Shown: positions 36,917-50,346, counted from the stretch's first letter. The stretch is 64,000 nt of DNA from an uncultured bacterium (GCA_903904875.1 CAIVEC010000011.1:1-64000), one strand, 5' to 3'. Notes: a model not told the origin generated them from the letters alone. Program-made: numbers and translations.

Positions 36917-36989
36917 GCCGCGATAGCTCAGCAGGTAGAGCGCACCCATGGTAAGGGTGAGGTCACGGGTTCGATTCCCGTTCGTGGCT
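36917..36989 (+). tRNA. tRNA-Thr(GGU), CCA not encoded
   Basis: GCCGCGA/TCGTGGC acceptor, anticodon arm CACCC-ATGGTAA-GGGTG, T-loop TTCGATT. Confidence 0.9.
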
Positions 36990-37015
36990 AATTTTTTAAT
37001 CCGTTAATTTTAGTA

Positions 37016-38215
37016 ATGCATGAACCTTCATACGAACTTCTCAAAAAATACGCTGATATTCTCGTAAAATTCGCTCTCCGATGAGGAAAGTGAGCGAAAT
37101 CCGGTGAAACGATTTTCGTACAGATCCCTGAATGTGCAAAACCATTCTACCTCCCACTCCAGAAAGCCATCCTAGAAGTCGGCGCACATCCAATTATGGA
37201 ATATCTGCCTGATGGAGTAGCCAAACATTTTTACGAACACGCGAATGATGATCAGATAGTTTTCTATCCAAGCCACTTTCTTCACGGTAAAGTAGAACAG
37301 ATGACACACGTGATTTCTGTCATCGCTGAAGCGGATAAACATGAACTCAAAGATATCGATCCGAAAAAAATTGCCGCGAGAATCCATTCCCGCAAGGAAT
37401 ACAAAGAGAGACGCGTAAAAAAAGAGATGGACGGAAAAATGACGCGAACACTTGGGTTGTACGGCACACAGGCCATGGCGGATGAAGCAGGAATGTCATT
37501 GGAAGAGTATCGGAATGAAATCATCAAAGCATGCTATTTAAACTACGATGATCCTATCGCCGAACGGAAAAAAACCGTAAAAAATATTGAAACCATAAAA
37601 AATAAGCTCAATGCATTGCCGATAGAATATGTCCGTGTGACCTGAGAAGATGCTGATCTCAAAATAAAAATCTGAACCAACAGACAACGATTGGGATGAT
37701 GATGACGCAATATCCCTTCCTTTGAAATTTTCACTTCTCCCGATCGAAGAGAGACGAACGGACGGATAAAATTCAATCAGCCGCTCTATCATTTTGGGCA
37801 GATTATCAAAGATATATACCTCAAATTTGAAAACGGTGTCATCGTGGATTTCGATGCGTCAGAAAATAAGGAAGGGTTGAAAGAGATGATCAATATTCCC
37901 AACGCAAATAAAGTCTGAGAATTTTCTTTGACTGATGGAAGATTCTCCCATATCACAAAATTCATGGGAGAAACTTTATATGATGAAAATATGTGAGGTC
38001 CGGAAGGTAACACCCATATCGCCATAGGAAGCGCCTACAACGAGACATTCACTGGTGATGCAAGTAAGCTGACAGAAAAAGAAATAGAAGAATTATGATT
38101 CAACCAAAGTGCCGAACATACGGATATCATTTCCACGAAGAGAAGAACCGTGACCGCAACGCTTTCCGATGGTACAGAAAAAATCATCTACCAAAACGGC
38201 CAATTCACAGTATAA
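37016..38215 (+). CDS. M29-family (AmpS-like) aminopeptidase (399 aa, TGA=Gly)
   Basis: 'GLYGTQAMADEAGMSLEEYRNEIIKAC', 'GRNIPSFEIFTSPDRRETNG', 'GNTHIAIGSAYNET', 'HTDIIS'. Confidence 0.88.
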
Positions 38216-38315
38216 GCCTATAAAGTCGAAAGCCCGTAAAGTCGAAGGTCTTGAAAAAAAGTTTATATTCATTATATATTCTGCATTCTGAATTTTATAT
38301 TCTGCATTCAAGAAA

Positions 38316-38660
38316 ATGGCATCAAGAACAAACAAACAGGGAATAGCCAAGAAAAAATCTCAACAGCAGAAACAAGCTACGAGGCTCAGAGGAGTCAAGA
38401 GATTTGAATATCCAAAAAGAAAGCTAACCATGGAAGAAGCCAAAGATCTTGGCGTAGTCGGTGTAGTGAAAAATCCTAAAGGCCGTGATTATACACGATT
38501 TCTCAGAGGAAGAAAAATCTGCCGGGAGACAAGGCTCAGGACAGATCCTGACGGATACAGATTTATCAGAACACCATCAGGATGATCAGAAGTCGTAGAT
38601 GCACCTCAGTCAGGATGGACAAGGGGAAAGCTTAGAAAAGCAACAGCAATGAAACGTTAA
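38316..38660 (+). CDS. basic protein, 114 aa, unknown function
   Basis: MASRTNKQGIAKKKSQQQKQATRLRG...; one TGA=Gly. Confidence 0.65.
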
Positions 38661-38690
38661 AATATTTCTCTTATATATAGTAGCAGATAT

Positions 38691-39977
38691 ATGAACAATA
38701 ATCATCAAGAACACAATGGTATCATCAAAATCATCAAGAAAGATTTTTTTTCGGTTCCGATCTCTATCAGAATCATCTCTTTTTCCTTATTCTTATTTAT
38801 CCTAGGACGGGGACTCTGAGGGGATACTTTTTTTTCCGTCTATGTCCAAACTATCGTACATAATATATTTCTGGTTTCGATAATCTGAGCGGTATTGTCG
38901 TTAGGAAAAATGTTCTTTTCGATTCCGGTCGGAGAAGTGGATGATCACGCAAATCTGAAATCAGTGATTTTTCTCAGTAAATGAATATATGTGATTACCT
39001 GACTCTTGTACTTTGTCGCTGGTATACTCAAATCACCGCTGATTCTTCTGATAGCAGTTTTGTTGAATGGTTTTGCTACTGCTGCGATGCTGACCTCCTA
39101 TCAGGCATTTATCCGTAAGCATAGCAGAAAAAATGCCAGAGGTACAATATTCGGACTCTATTTTTCCAGCATGAATCTCGCTTATGTAGTTGGAGCATTA
39201 ATCGCTGCAGTGCTTATAAAATATACTACACTGCCATATCTCTTTTTGTTCATTTCTTTGTTTTCCATTGTATCCTTTTTCACTGACCAAAAGCTTCCTA
39301 ATCTCGGCAAGGCAAAAATCAGAGAGTTTCTCGGTAAAGATACGTTCATCCATAAATTCTTTCGTGAAGTGTTTTCTTTCCATGCCATCAAAAATGTTAT
39401 CATAAAACTCAAAGAATATTCACACAGAATGTATTACGCGCTCGGATTTGAATTCTTATTCAATTTGCTTAGTTACGTAGGATTTATCTTCATACCTATC
39501 GTTTCCGTACAAAACAATTTATCGCTTTCACAGGTCGCCATCATCTTCGCAGTGATGAGAGTTCCGTATCTGATAGATTTCTTTACCGGTAATATCGCTG
39601 ATAATACGAGCAAAAGAAAATTCCTTTTTTTCGTTCTGCTCTTCATCTCATTCTTCTGCATGCTGCTCGGATACAACGAATGATTCCGAAATATCATGAT
39701 TATCAGCTTCGCAATATCGATGGGGCTTTCACTTATGCGTCCTGTAATTTCCGCTTATATCTCCGATTGTACGACGCCCAAAGATGAATGAACTATTTCC
39801 GGAGTAGGAGAGTTCGTAGCGAGGTTATGAGAAATGGTCGGAATCATCCTTTTCGGAGTATTGTCCGTAATTTTTGGCATTCAGATATCGTTTATATTAG
39901 TGGGAATAGGTGTCTTCGTAATTGCAGTGGTATGACTTGCGAGAAGGTTTCATCTCTTCCAGAAAACTACTCCTTAG
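38691..39977 (+). CDS. MFS-type transporter (428 aa, TGA=Gly)
   Basis: Multiple hydrophobic helices; 'ARGTIFGLYFSSMNLAYVVGALIAAVL'. Confidence 0.8.
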
Positions 39978-40656
39978 TCACTATATCACATCAATAATCA
40001 ATTAATTTATCAAAATCCTTATCTGAATGAACTCGATACTTTTCGAGTTTTTCACTTAATTCCTTATGTTGCGGATATCACACATCTGGCTGTTCGATGA
40101 TATCTTCAAACTCGTAATTCAGCAGAAACGTGAGCGCTTCCTTGAGATCTTCAAATTTTTTCTCATCATGAATTTTGCTTATGATATATTCCTTGTAATA
40201 ATGTATTGTTTGGAAATGCAATAATTCGTGAATAAACGCTTTGAGTATTCAAATCCGATCAATATATGACCAGGTATATCCAAGTTTATAATTATACGGT
40301 CAACGATTGAGCGAGGTAAGAAAAATAGTGAAATCGTTTCTATAGACAGGATGTTTGGTCAATATTTCCATTTTTTTAAAGATGCTATCTTTATGTTGAT
40401 TCAATTCTTTCTGCATTTCTTTAATTTTTTCTTGTGCTTCATTCTTATGTTCTTTCCAAAAATTTTCCAGATATTCACGCAAAAAAGGATAGGCTTCCTG
40501 TTCCTGCATTCCCTGTAATTTAGTAAGATCAATAGTAGAAATTGTAGCCACCTGCTCTTTTCGTTTTGTTGCATGCGTATTTGTATTAAAAGCTCTCCGA
40601 TAATTTATCGAATCTTTTTTAAGATCGAGTTTGACAGTAATAGTGAAATCAGTCAT
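39967..40656 (-). CDS. hypothetical protein with HExxH motif (229 aa)
   Basis: 'ILKAFIHELLHFQTIHYY' zincin-like motif; TGA=Gly. Confidence 0.65.
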
Positions 40657-40665
40657 TATACATTT

Positions 40666-41913
40666 CTATTCATATAAAATCTCCCGGCCTTCTAATTTCT
40701 TGTCAGTCAATATATAAACGGGACCGCTATTGCAATGCACCTTTTCCATAGGCTTTCCTTTGGCGTCCAGGATGTCTACGATCTTCAGTTCTCACATTTC
40801 ATTCGGACTGAGATACTTGATTTTCATCCCTGGAGTGATAACTTCCTTCGGTTCGATATGAAAATATTTCTTCTTATTTTTTTCTATGAATTGATCGGAA
40901 AACATTCCGAAGTAATTGCGGTTGAAAAGAGGACCGGCTGAATCCAAAGTCGTCGAGCTGACCGGAGTCTCTCCTTCAGGAAAATCTTTTAACTGATTGA
41001 AGAGAAATCCATCCCGATATTCCCTATGAGGAACTACATTCACAAGGTTAGCTATCTTCGGGTCTATTTTCTTTTTATCCAAGATTGCATCGCGTACATG
41101 CTTGTACGCTTTCACGAGAGCGCCCACATAAAATTCCGATTTGCTTCTTCCTTCGATCTTGATCGCATCGACATACGGCAATATCTCTTTCAACTTATCT
41201 ATCGTGCACAAATCTTTGGATGACAAGATGTGGCTACCGCCTTCATCTCATTCCATCTGGAATAATTTTCCCGGTCTGCGTTCTTCTTCAAGCCGTACTT
41301 TGTATTTAAACCTGCAGGCATGCGAGCATTCGCCCTTATTGCCTGGTCTTCAACTCATATAGTCGCCGAGCAGACAACGACCAGAATAGCTCATGCACAT
41401 GGCTCAGTGGACGAAGATTTCTATCTCTATCCCAGGAACTTTTTCCCTGATTTCCTTGATTTCCTCGAGCGATAATTCTCTCGCGAAGACTATCCTTTTC
41501 ACGCCCAAATCTTTCCAAAATTTCACCGCCGCTCGGTTCATGGTAGAACTTTGCGTACTTAAGTGCAACGGTATCTTCGGCAGGTATTTCCTGATGATGT
41601 TAAATGTTCACGGATCGGAAAAAATTATGGCGTCGGCACCGCAATCAGCAATCTGCTTTACTGTCTGTTCGAATATCTTGATATCCGTATTCCTCGGAAA
41701 GATGTTCATGGTAAGTAACGCTTTGCTTCCGTTTTTGTGCAAATCTTTTACCGTTTTTTTGAGTTCGTCAAAATCTAAGATCTTATTCTGTCTCATTCTC
41801 AGCGACGTAAACGGTACGCCGACATAGACTTCTTCCGCTCCGTAATGGCTGGCGACCATGGCTTTTTCATACGATCACCCGGGTGCGACTATTGCTGGTA
41901 TCTTAGATTTCAT
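40666..41913 (-). CDS. peptidase U32 family protein (415 aa, TGA=Gly)
   Basis: 'APGGSYEKAMVASHYGAEEVYVG', 'VHGAMCMSYSGRCLLGDYMSGRPGNKGECSHACRF', 'DAIKIEGRSKS'. Confidence 0.92.
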
Positions 41914-42026
41914 AATAATATTTCAAAAATAAACATTACTACTATATAGTAGTCACTGAGAATTTCAATTTATATTTTTTAAAACAAAAATATAAAAAAA
42001 CCGATCTACGAAAACGCAGATCAGTC

Positions 42027-42356
42027 TTATTGTCGCTGTTTATCTTTCTTCTTCCTATTTTTCCATCTACGGAACAGGAGTATGAAGAAATCAAAGAATA
42101 TAAAAGACCATTTGAGTATCCACTTGATGTGGTTTTGTATGAAAACAGTAAGAAATGCCCACGCAATAAGTCCAATGACTACAACCAAAACAATATCTGA
42201 TTTTCCGGTTATTATGTGTACGTGTAAATTTACGTATATAAAACCGCAAAATGCGAGAAATATGACGGGTATGGAGAGGATATATGGCAGGATTTTGTAT
42301 TCAAACTCTTCAAGTCTTTTTATTCTGTCTCGTTTTTTTTGAGATTTTTTGTACAT
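42027..42356 (-). CDS. small membrane protein (109 aa)
   Basis: Two hydrophobic segments flanked by basic termini. Confidence 0.55.
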   Translation of the reverse strand: MYKKSQKKRDRIKRLEEFEYKILPYILSIPVIFLAFCGFIYVNLHVHIITGKSDIVLVVVIGLIAWAFLTVFIQNHIKWILKWSFIFFDFFILLFRRWKNRKKKDKQRQ

Positions 42357-42413
42357 ATCTTGGGATTTTTGTTTTTCTGATGATATTCATTTTTCCGATA
42401 AATTCAATGCTTG

Positions 42414-43397
42414 CTATTCCAGGTCTTCGACTTCCTTTACTATTTTCTCGATATGATAGGCTTTGCATGCAAAGAGGATCTTAAATATGATAAATGCTAT
42501 ACCGGTCATGATCCGGAATTCGATCCTTATGAATCCGTAGAGCAGTAAAAACATCAGCAGGATTACGGATGTCTTGAATGCCGGATTTTCGTATATTTTA
42601 TTCACCTGCCCCAAGAGATAATCACAGATTCCCATATTGACCGTACTGTTGTCTTTGAGGGTCTGGTCAATGAAATTCTTCTTGTAGGTATTGAATTTCT
42701 GAATTACTTTTGAATAGGTTGATTGCTTAGTTTGCAATGAAATGTTCTGCCCGATAGTCGCGATATCTTTGACTTTGGTATTGAAGAGCGCAGTAGTGTC
42801 AGCTTTGATTTTTTCCACACCCGCAGTGACCGGATTAGTGAAAATATTTATTACACGGCTGGATGCATCAGAGAGATCCTGGCAGGTAAACGGGAATTTC
42901 GCATAATATCCCAGAACGAATAAGCTGTATCCGATGGTGATAAAGACGGTGAAAACATACCCTCCGACATTGAGATATCCTATTGTACTCCGTTGTATTT
43001 TGTTATGCGATTCACCTTGAAGATTATACGCGAGCATCACCACTCAGGCATTGATAGCCAACAAAGAGATTACCAGGAAGATATTAGGGAATCCCATAAT
43101 CGCTATTTCAACCACGGAAACGATGAGCATCAGGATGATGAGATATTTGATGGGTAATTTACGGATCTCCAGATAAAAAAAATGGAAAAAAAGAAAAAAC
43201 AAGAGAATATAGATCATAGACTTGAGTGCAGCGAAATGCAGGGATAAAGTAGAAAACAAAAGAATATATGATGCGGCGCTCAAGATTCCAAAGATCCAGA
43301 ATTTTCGCGAAAACGATATTTTCTTTTCAGATTGAATCGGTTTTTTTGTTATCATGCCAAGGGAAATATAAGAGAGATAAAGAAACCAAGTTTCCAT
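42414..43397 (-). CDS. multi-pass membrane protein (327 aa, TGA=Gly)
   Basis: Two listed ORFs joined through one TGA ('LLAINAGVVMLAYNLQGES'). Confidence 0.65.
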
Positions 43398-44191
43398 GCG
43401 AGTATCCGGAATGCGATGATCATCGCTGGAAAAAATGGAATTATTTTACTAACTTTTTTGGTAATCAAATATTGCAATCAGGCTCGAACTAACCCGATGA
43501 TACTACTCATCAGGACAAACAAAATCAAGACTTTTGCTAGCAGCATAAAAGAGAATGAGAGGTGGTGGAACGAGAGGATGATAGGAAATAATATTCATAT
43601 ACTTACCGCCAAAAACACATCGCCCTGCCCAAATCATTCCTCATGTTTTTTAAATCTCATGTGTACATATCGTTTCGCAAACAGATAGAAAAACAAAAAT
43701 ATCACTCCAAACATAATTGCACTCATCAAAGCATTTCAATCGCTTCCTCCGGATATATTGATATTTGCTACTATACCCAAAGCCATCAAAAGTACTCGTA
43801 GTATCATATGTAACTCATATTTCTGCAGATCGTAGACCAAAAGGAGAACAAAGAATCGATTCATCAAGAGTCAGAAAACCAATGCCTCAATTCAGAAATC
43901 TTTTAATAAGAAATAAGTCACGACACAAACTCCTGCACACAACAATTCTAAGACAGGATATATTCGAGAGATTTTTTTCTTACAATATTCGCATTTCCCT
44001 CATTGGACCAGATAGCTTACTACGGGAACCAAATTTCTGGCAGCCAATTTATGCTTGCAATTGGGACATTCTGAACGGCCGAAAAAGAATCCGCGAAGCT
44101 TCGCTCGCGTCACGCCATCGGAAAATCTCGTCATCACGACAGAGCCGAGAGAGCCGAAAATGAGTCATAAAAATATCATTACTATCCGCAT
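43349..44191 (-). CDS. pilD: prepilin peptidase, A24 family (280 aa, TGA=Gly)
   Basis: 'GLIFGSLGSVVMTRFSDG', CxxC pairs 'CPNCKHKL...CEYCKK', catalytic GxGD 'GFGQGDVFLAVSIG'. Confidence 0.88.
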
Positions 44192-44254
44192 AGATTCTTT
44201 GTAGTATAAACAGTTTACTTATATGATAGACCACGAAAAAATCAAGAAATAAGA

Positions 44255-44282
44255 ATGCTTGACAAAAGATAGGAAATATGTA
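44255..44282 (+). promoter_or_regulatory. sigma70-like promoter
   Basis: TTGACA-N16-TATAGT upstream of the 44318 gene. Confidence 0.5.
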
Positions 44283-44317
44283 TAGTGAAAGACGATTTAT
44301 TTCTTTAAAATTAAAGA

Positions 44318-45097
44318 ATGAGCGGTATAGAAACAGTAATATTAAATAATGGTGCTAAAGAGGCAAAACCTCTTGTTGATATTACACATCTGAGTCTAAG
44401 AACTCTTATAACTGATAATCCTATCGCTTTTTACGAATTGGTTATGAAGTGCAGAGATAATAATCATGAACTCTTCTGAAAAACATGAGAACTTCTAAAA
44501 GAAATGTCTTTTTTGGACGTTAATGGAAATATCCATGATTCCATTAGAAATATCGTATTATCTGCGACAGAAGGGGAATGAATGGATATGAAATTAATAA
44601 ATCCAATAAAAAAAGCTGCAGAAGAGATAAAAGAAACATTAGAAAAAGTTCCAGAATTGGAAGATACTAATTTTAAAATAATAGATATCACAAACCGAAA
44701 AGAAATAACAGATCCAAACTGAGTTAAAATAAAAGTAAATCCAGAAGGAGATATACGAGAATATCTAGAAGGCGATTATAAATGAGAACAATTATTCACT
44801 CATCAAGCAGCGTTGAGAGAAGTAGATAAGGCAGGTAAAAAGATGCCGGCTTCATTTGTAGTATATTGAGATCTTTTGAAAAGAAAATATAATTGACAGT
44901 ATGAAAACTTCCTAAAATGAGAGCATATTAAGCTTTGTGGCTTCCGTAATGATCCTGGAGAATTTCTTTACATTGGTACCGGAGAAGATTTGTGGTGTGA
45001 AGATGGTTCCTGTTTCCACCAAATTCGTGGGTGAATAGGCGCTACCAGAAGGTACCCTGAGACATATGGTCTTCCAGTTCGTTGTATTAAAGAATAA
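44318..45097 (+). CDS. hypothetical protein, paralog family member 1 (259 aa, TGA=Gly)
   Basis: 'IKVNPEGDIREYLEGDYKGEQLF'; C-term 'GFRNDPGEFLYIGTGEDLWCEDGSCFHQIRGGIGATRRYPETYGLPVRCIKE'. Confidence 0.7.
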
Positions 45098-45239
45098 CTA
45101 GTTTATAGAATATATTTTCCAAGACAAGTCGCTTCGGTGACTTGTTTTTTATAAAATAAATCAAGGCTCAAAATTTGCTTTTTGTCCAATTGTGGATACA
45201 ATCAGTCAGTATTGTTTTTTTATATATGTATATATACCT

Positions 45240-45857
45240 ATGGTTGAACTACTGAAAAATGACGCGCTTGAAGCCGTCAAATCACCCAAAGAGGTTAAAA
45301 AATATAAGCCTGCTAAGCCTATAGAAGCACCAAAGGAAGATTTGCCTGATTTTGACAAAGATAACCCTACAGTAGAAGAAATGTTTGGTAATAATCCTGA
45401 TCTAGCTTGGAGTGTCTTAGCTGAATTATCGATGTATAGTCGTAAAGGTGAGTGATCTGCTATGTATGATAAAAAGAACTGACATCTGGAGATAAATCAT
45501 AAAGGTGGTAAAAAATATATGGAAGATATAGATACCAAAAAGCTATGAATAAATAGTTTCGATGCATTTAATCTGAACGGAACATATTCCATAACAACCA
45601 AGAGAGAAACAGTAGAAAATGGTGCATTGGTGACGAAAGATTCCGTGGACAAGTTTACGCTTGAAGGACAATATTTATTGGATTTCACCAAAGAAAAAAA
45701 TGGCAAAAAAGAGCAATATTATCTGATAGTAAAAGATATAAATCAGGATGGGACATTGAAAGTAAGATACACAGTTTCCCGTGGCGATAATATATTGTCT
45801 TGATGATTTAATACTACCTCGCTATCTTGAGCAATTGCACAATTAGTTAATAAATAG
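45240..45857 (+). CDS. hypothetical protein (205 aa, TGA=Gly)
   Basis: MVELLKNDALEAVKSPKEVKKYKPAKP...; continuous frame. Confidence 0.68.
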
Positions 45858-45968
45858 AATCGTTCTGATGGATCCGCTTCGCTTGTAAATTTCTTTTTAG
45901 AAATTTGCAAAAAAATTAATTCTGGATACAATTAATTATTCAATCATTTAACTGCTAATAGTATTACC

Positions 45969-46646
45969 ATAGCAAAAAAAGATCCAAAGAAAATCGAACA
46001 AGCACAGGAAAGAAATAAGATAGCAAGAAATATTATTGATATCAGAAATTCTAATAATTCAAAAGACAAGAAAAAAGAACTTATCGAAGGACTTCTTGCT
46101 ACGGCAGAAGAGACAAAAACTGAAAAAGAATCCAAAGAAACATCAGAAAAAATGCCAGAATTGAAAGATGAAACGTTTAGGATAGATAGTTTCTGATGGA
46201 ATGAAACAGATATCAACCTGTATGATGGCTGAATAATGAAAGTAAAAATAAATCCTACAAAAGACGTGATGGAATATTTAGAAGGTCCAGCAAAATGAGA
46301 GCAGATATTCGTAACCTACGATGCGTTTGTAGAATATGCATGTGCATACAAAGGATGTTCGAAAAAGATTTTGGAAGAAAAATATCTGCCTACAGAGGAG
46401 AAATTAACATTATTGGCAGGGAAACAAAAAGAAACCAGCGAACAATACAAAATTTTTTATACTACTGCTATCCAAAAAAAACAATGTGCTGGGTATTTCA
46501 TTCCGCGTGGCGAGAAATTAGGTAGAGTCTGAGAATGCTGTCTTATGTGGTTAGCTGGCGGTAATGATGCTGAGTTTAGCAAGGAGTGATGGAAAATAAC
46601 GAAAGGTGGTAAGAATTACGGTTTCAGCGGTCGTCTGTTCAAATAA
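45969..46646 (+). CDS. hypothetical protein, paralog family member 2; start codon unresolved
   Basis: 'MKVKINPTKDVMEYLEGPAKGEQIF' parallels the 44318 product; no ATG/GTG/TTG between the upstream in-frame stop and the homologous region. Confidence 0.55.
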
Positions 46647-46766
46647 TAAAGCTCCATATTTTCTGTAGACAAGTTGCTTAGCAACTTGTTTTTTTTTACT
46701 ATAATCTTGCATTTTCCGAGTAACTGAGTATATACAAATCATCTTATTTTATTGGTATTTCGAAAA

Positions 46767-49181
46767 ATGGCGAACAAGTACAATCATCTGGAATCAGAAC
46801 CTAAATGGCAAAAATACCGAGAACAAAAACAGATTTACGCTTTTTCCAAAGACAAGAAAAAACCGATTTATAGCATAGATACACCGCCGCCGACCGTTTC
46901 CGGGAAAATCCATATCGGACATATTTTTTCCTATACGCAGGCAGAGATCATTGCGAGATTCAAAAGGATGTCTGGCTACAATGTCTTCTATCCTATGGGA
47001 TACGATAATAACGGAATCCCGACAGAGCAGTTGGTAGAGAAAGAATTATGAATCAATATTAAAGATGTAGAACGCAAAGACTTCATCGCAAAATGCTTGG
47101 ATATTGTAGATAAATATAAAATTATTTACGAAAATTTACGAAAGTCGCTCGGATTGTCCGTGGACCGGAGCAGGTTCTATACGACCATTTCTCCTGAAGT
47201 GCAGCAGATAGCACAAAAGATATTCGTGAAATTATATAATGAATGACATATCGTGTGCAAGGAATTCCCCGCATTGCGATGCACCAAGATGCAGACCACG
47301 CTCGCACAAGCGGAGACGGAGGAACAGGAGTTCAATGAATTTTTCAATTACTTGAACTTCACTCTGGAAGACGGAAAAAAACTCGTCATAGCGACTACCA
47401 GGCCTGAATTACTGCCGGCTTGCGTAGCTGTATTCGTCCATCCTGATGATGAGAGGTTCACAAAATATGTGTGAAAAAATATCATCACTCCTGTCGGTGT
47501 CACCGTTCCAATCCTGGCTGACGATAAGGTGAAGATGGATAAGGGAACGTGAGTCGTTATGTGCTGTACCTACGGTGACGAAGTGGATGTCTACCGAGTG
47601 CAGAAACATCATTTATGAGAGAAGATAATGATCGACAGATACGGCAAGATGAAAGATACCGGCATACCGGAAATCGACGGCCTCAAAGTGGAAGCGGCCA
47701 GAGAAAAGATCATGGAGATATTCGAAAAGGAAAAACATATCGTCGTCAAAAGGGACGCTATCGTCCAATCCAAGAAGATCTCCGAAAGAGGGAAAGTCGC
47801 AGTGGAGATATTGCCGGTCAAACAACGGTTTGTGAGTCTCCTGGACAAGCAGGACATTCTCCTTCAGCAGAACAACAAGATGCAACGGTATCCGGAATTC
47901 ATGAAGAAAAGATCCGACGATCGGATAGAGAATTTACAACGGGATCGGAACATCTCCCGTTCCAGAAAATACGGAATCCCTATCCCGGTTCGATACGACA
48001 GGGAAACGCAAGCGGTCATTCTTCCTGATGATCACCAGCTTTCCAAGTGATTGGTCGATCCGTTAGTAGATCTTCCGAAAGGATACATGCTTGATCAGAT
48101 ATTTCCGGAAACATTAGTTCTTGATACGCGGTTCACGTCATGACTCACCCCGTTGATCAATCAGGAATTCCTTGCCAGAGACGGATACACGCAGAATATC
48201 CTTCCTATGGATCTCAGACCGCAGGCGCACGAAATCATCCGCACACGGTTGCTTTATACGACGCTGCATACCTATTTCAGGGACAAAAAAACGCCATTCA
48301 AGAATATCATGATATCAGGATTCTGCCTTGCGAAGAAGTGAGAGAAATTCTCCAAATCCAAAGGCAACGCGAAAGTCGATCCCGAAGAGCTGATCGCGAC
48401 GCGAGGAGCGGATGCCGTAAGATATCGGGCGTCAGGAGGGCAATTGGGTAAGGACATCCTCTTCGAAGAGAATGAATTCAAGATAGGACAGAAGTTAGTC
48501 ACCAAATTACGGAACGCCGCAAATTTCGTCTTCATGAATCTCGAGGATTTCAAAAGAGATACTAAGCTAGAAGAAAAAGATTTGTGCGATATCGACCTCC
48601 GGATCCTTCATCAAGCAAACAACTGTTCTCAAGCCATGACTAGTTACTTAAATAATTACGAATACGGATTGGCGAAAATAGAATTTGAAAAATTCTTCCG
48701 GCATGATTTCTGCGACAATTATCTGGAAATCGTCAAAGAGAAAATCTACAAACCGGAAAAATACGCGAACGGCGAAAAACAGAAACTCTCGGCGCAATTC
48801 TCATTATATCACACATTCCTGGCAATCATCAAGATGATAGCACCGTACCTGCCATTTATCACGGAAGAATTATATCAAACCTATTACAAAGAAAATATCA
48901 AATCTGACTCTATTCATATTCTGTCTTTCCCGAATGGCGATATCTTCGCTATCTCAGAAGGAATGTCCGATATCGATCTGACGATAGAGGAATTATTGAT
49001 TGTCATAGAAAAAGTCCGCGGATACAAGACGGAGAAACAGCTCGGCTTATGAACGGAAATCGCTCATTTGAAAATCACGTCCAAAAGGGATTTATCCGCA
49101 TTCTCTGATGATATCAAATCCGTCACCAGAGCTCAGGATGTCAGTTTTATGATGTGAGAGACTACAGAGATCAAGATATAA
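46767..49181 (+). CDS. valS: valyl-tRNA synthetase (804 aa, TGA=Gly)
   Basis: '[21 protein letters not shown]', '[22 protein letters not shown]', '[10 protein letters not shown]'. Confidence 0.93.
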
Positions 49182-49200
49182 TTTTATCTGTTTGCTGCCG

Positions 49201-50193
49201 ATGGAGAATCTTTACCAATCCAAACTGCGAAAGGATATCCAGCACGAGATCTATCGTAACCCGACGTTTACGGTGGAGCTTTTTGATAAAGAATATTTCT
49301 GAACGATAAAAACCAAAACCATCTGATCCTTCACTATGCAACGATACCAGATCATGGGAGTAGAGCTTCCTGAGGACAAGGACTACGTTCGCAAGGAGCT
49401 TTCCAAACTCAGAAAACATTATCAAGGCAAATGAATATTTTTCCAATTGGGAATCGTGAACGAGATGATCAGCTTCGAAAATAGCACGAACAAATGCGAG
49501 GAATTCAGAGAAGATATGAAAGAGATCAGAATAGGTCTGCAAGATTGTTTACATTCAGATTACGGCTTCAAAACAGCTTTCAGAGAGAATATGCCGACGG
49601 CTTGAATCACGTATGATGTCACGAAATCCGACGAGGAATTATTGAAAGACATGAACGAAAGCTGCAGGAAACGCGTCAAAAAATCCATCGCTGCATGACT
49701 CGAATATCAGATCGTCGGCGAACATCAATACGAAGAATTTTTCGTCAAACGACAACAAACGGCAAATACCAAATGATTCAATACCATCTCCAAAGTGCAA
49801 TACGAGAGACTCTTAGAATACATTGAAAACGGCAAATGAATGCTGATCTGAGCATTTTTCGAAGGAATGATGATTGCATGAACCATCTGCCTGTTTGACG
49901 GCACGAATATCTTCTGTCCTTATGGATTTTTTTATAGGAAATTCAGCAACATCGGCGTCCAGCACTTCTTGAAATTCAAGCTCTTCTCACGAGCGAGAGA
50001 GCATGGATTCAAAACGGTGGATACCGGCGGGTGAGCGCCTACGGGATTTCCCAAACATGCATTGGCGAGTGTTAGCGCCTTCAAGGAATCGCTCGGCGGG
50101 ACCAAAAGCGAGCTGTATGGAAGTTACGATATCGTAATCAATAAGTTCTTGTACCGGTTATTTAAGCTTTGGTATAGTTTCCTACATAAATAA
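49201..50193 (+). CDS. FemAB/FemX-like peptidyltransferase family protein (330 aa, TGA=Gly)
   Basis: 'SCRKRVKKSIAAGLEYQIV', 'IENGKGMLIGAFFEGMMIAGTICLF', 'TVDTGGGAPTG'. Confidence 0.82.
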
Positions 50194-50280
50194 TTCCGAA
50201 ATATAATGAGGAATTATTATAGCAGGAAACTATATATTCTTCAATCAAAAATAAAAAATATTTTTGAAGGAGAATATATA
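50174..50280 (+). repeat. GA-loop structured element, partial copy C (H2+H3 only)
   Basis: H2 ATAGTTTCCT...AGGAAACTAT enclosing AATAATTCC/GGAATTATT; H3 TATATTCTTCAATCAAAAAT..TTTTTGAAGGAGAATATA. Confidence 0.7.
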
Positions 50281-50346
50281 AGATTAGAGGGTAGATATTA
50301 GTATATAAGCCAAGAATTCCCCAAAAGAGGGGATTTTTAAGTATAC

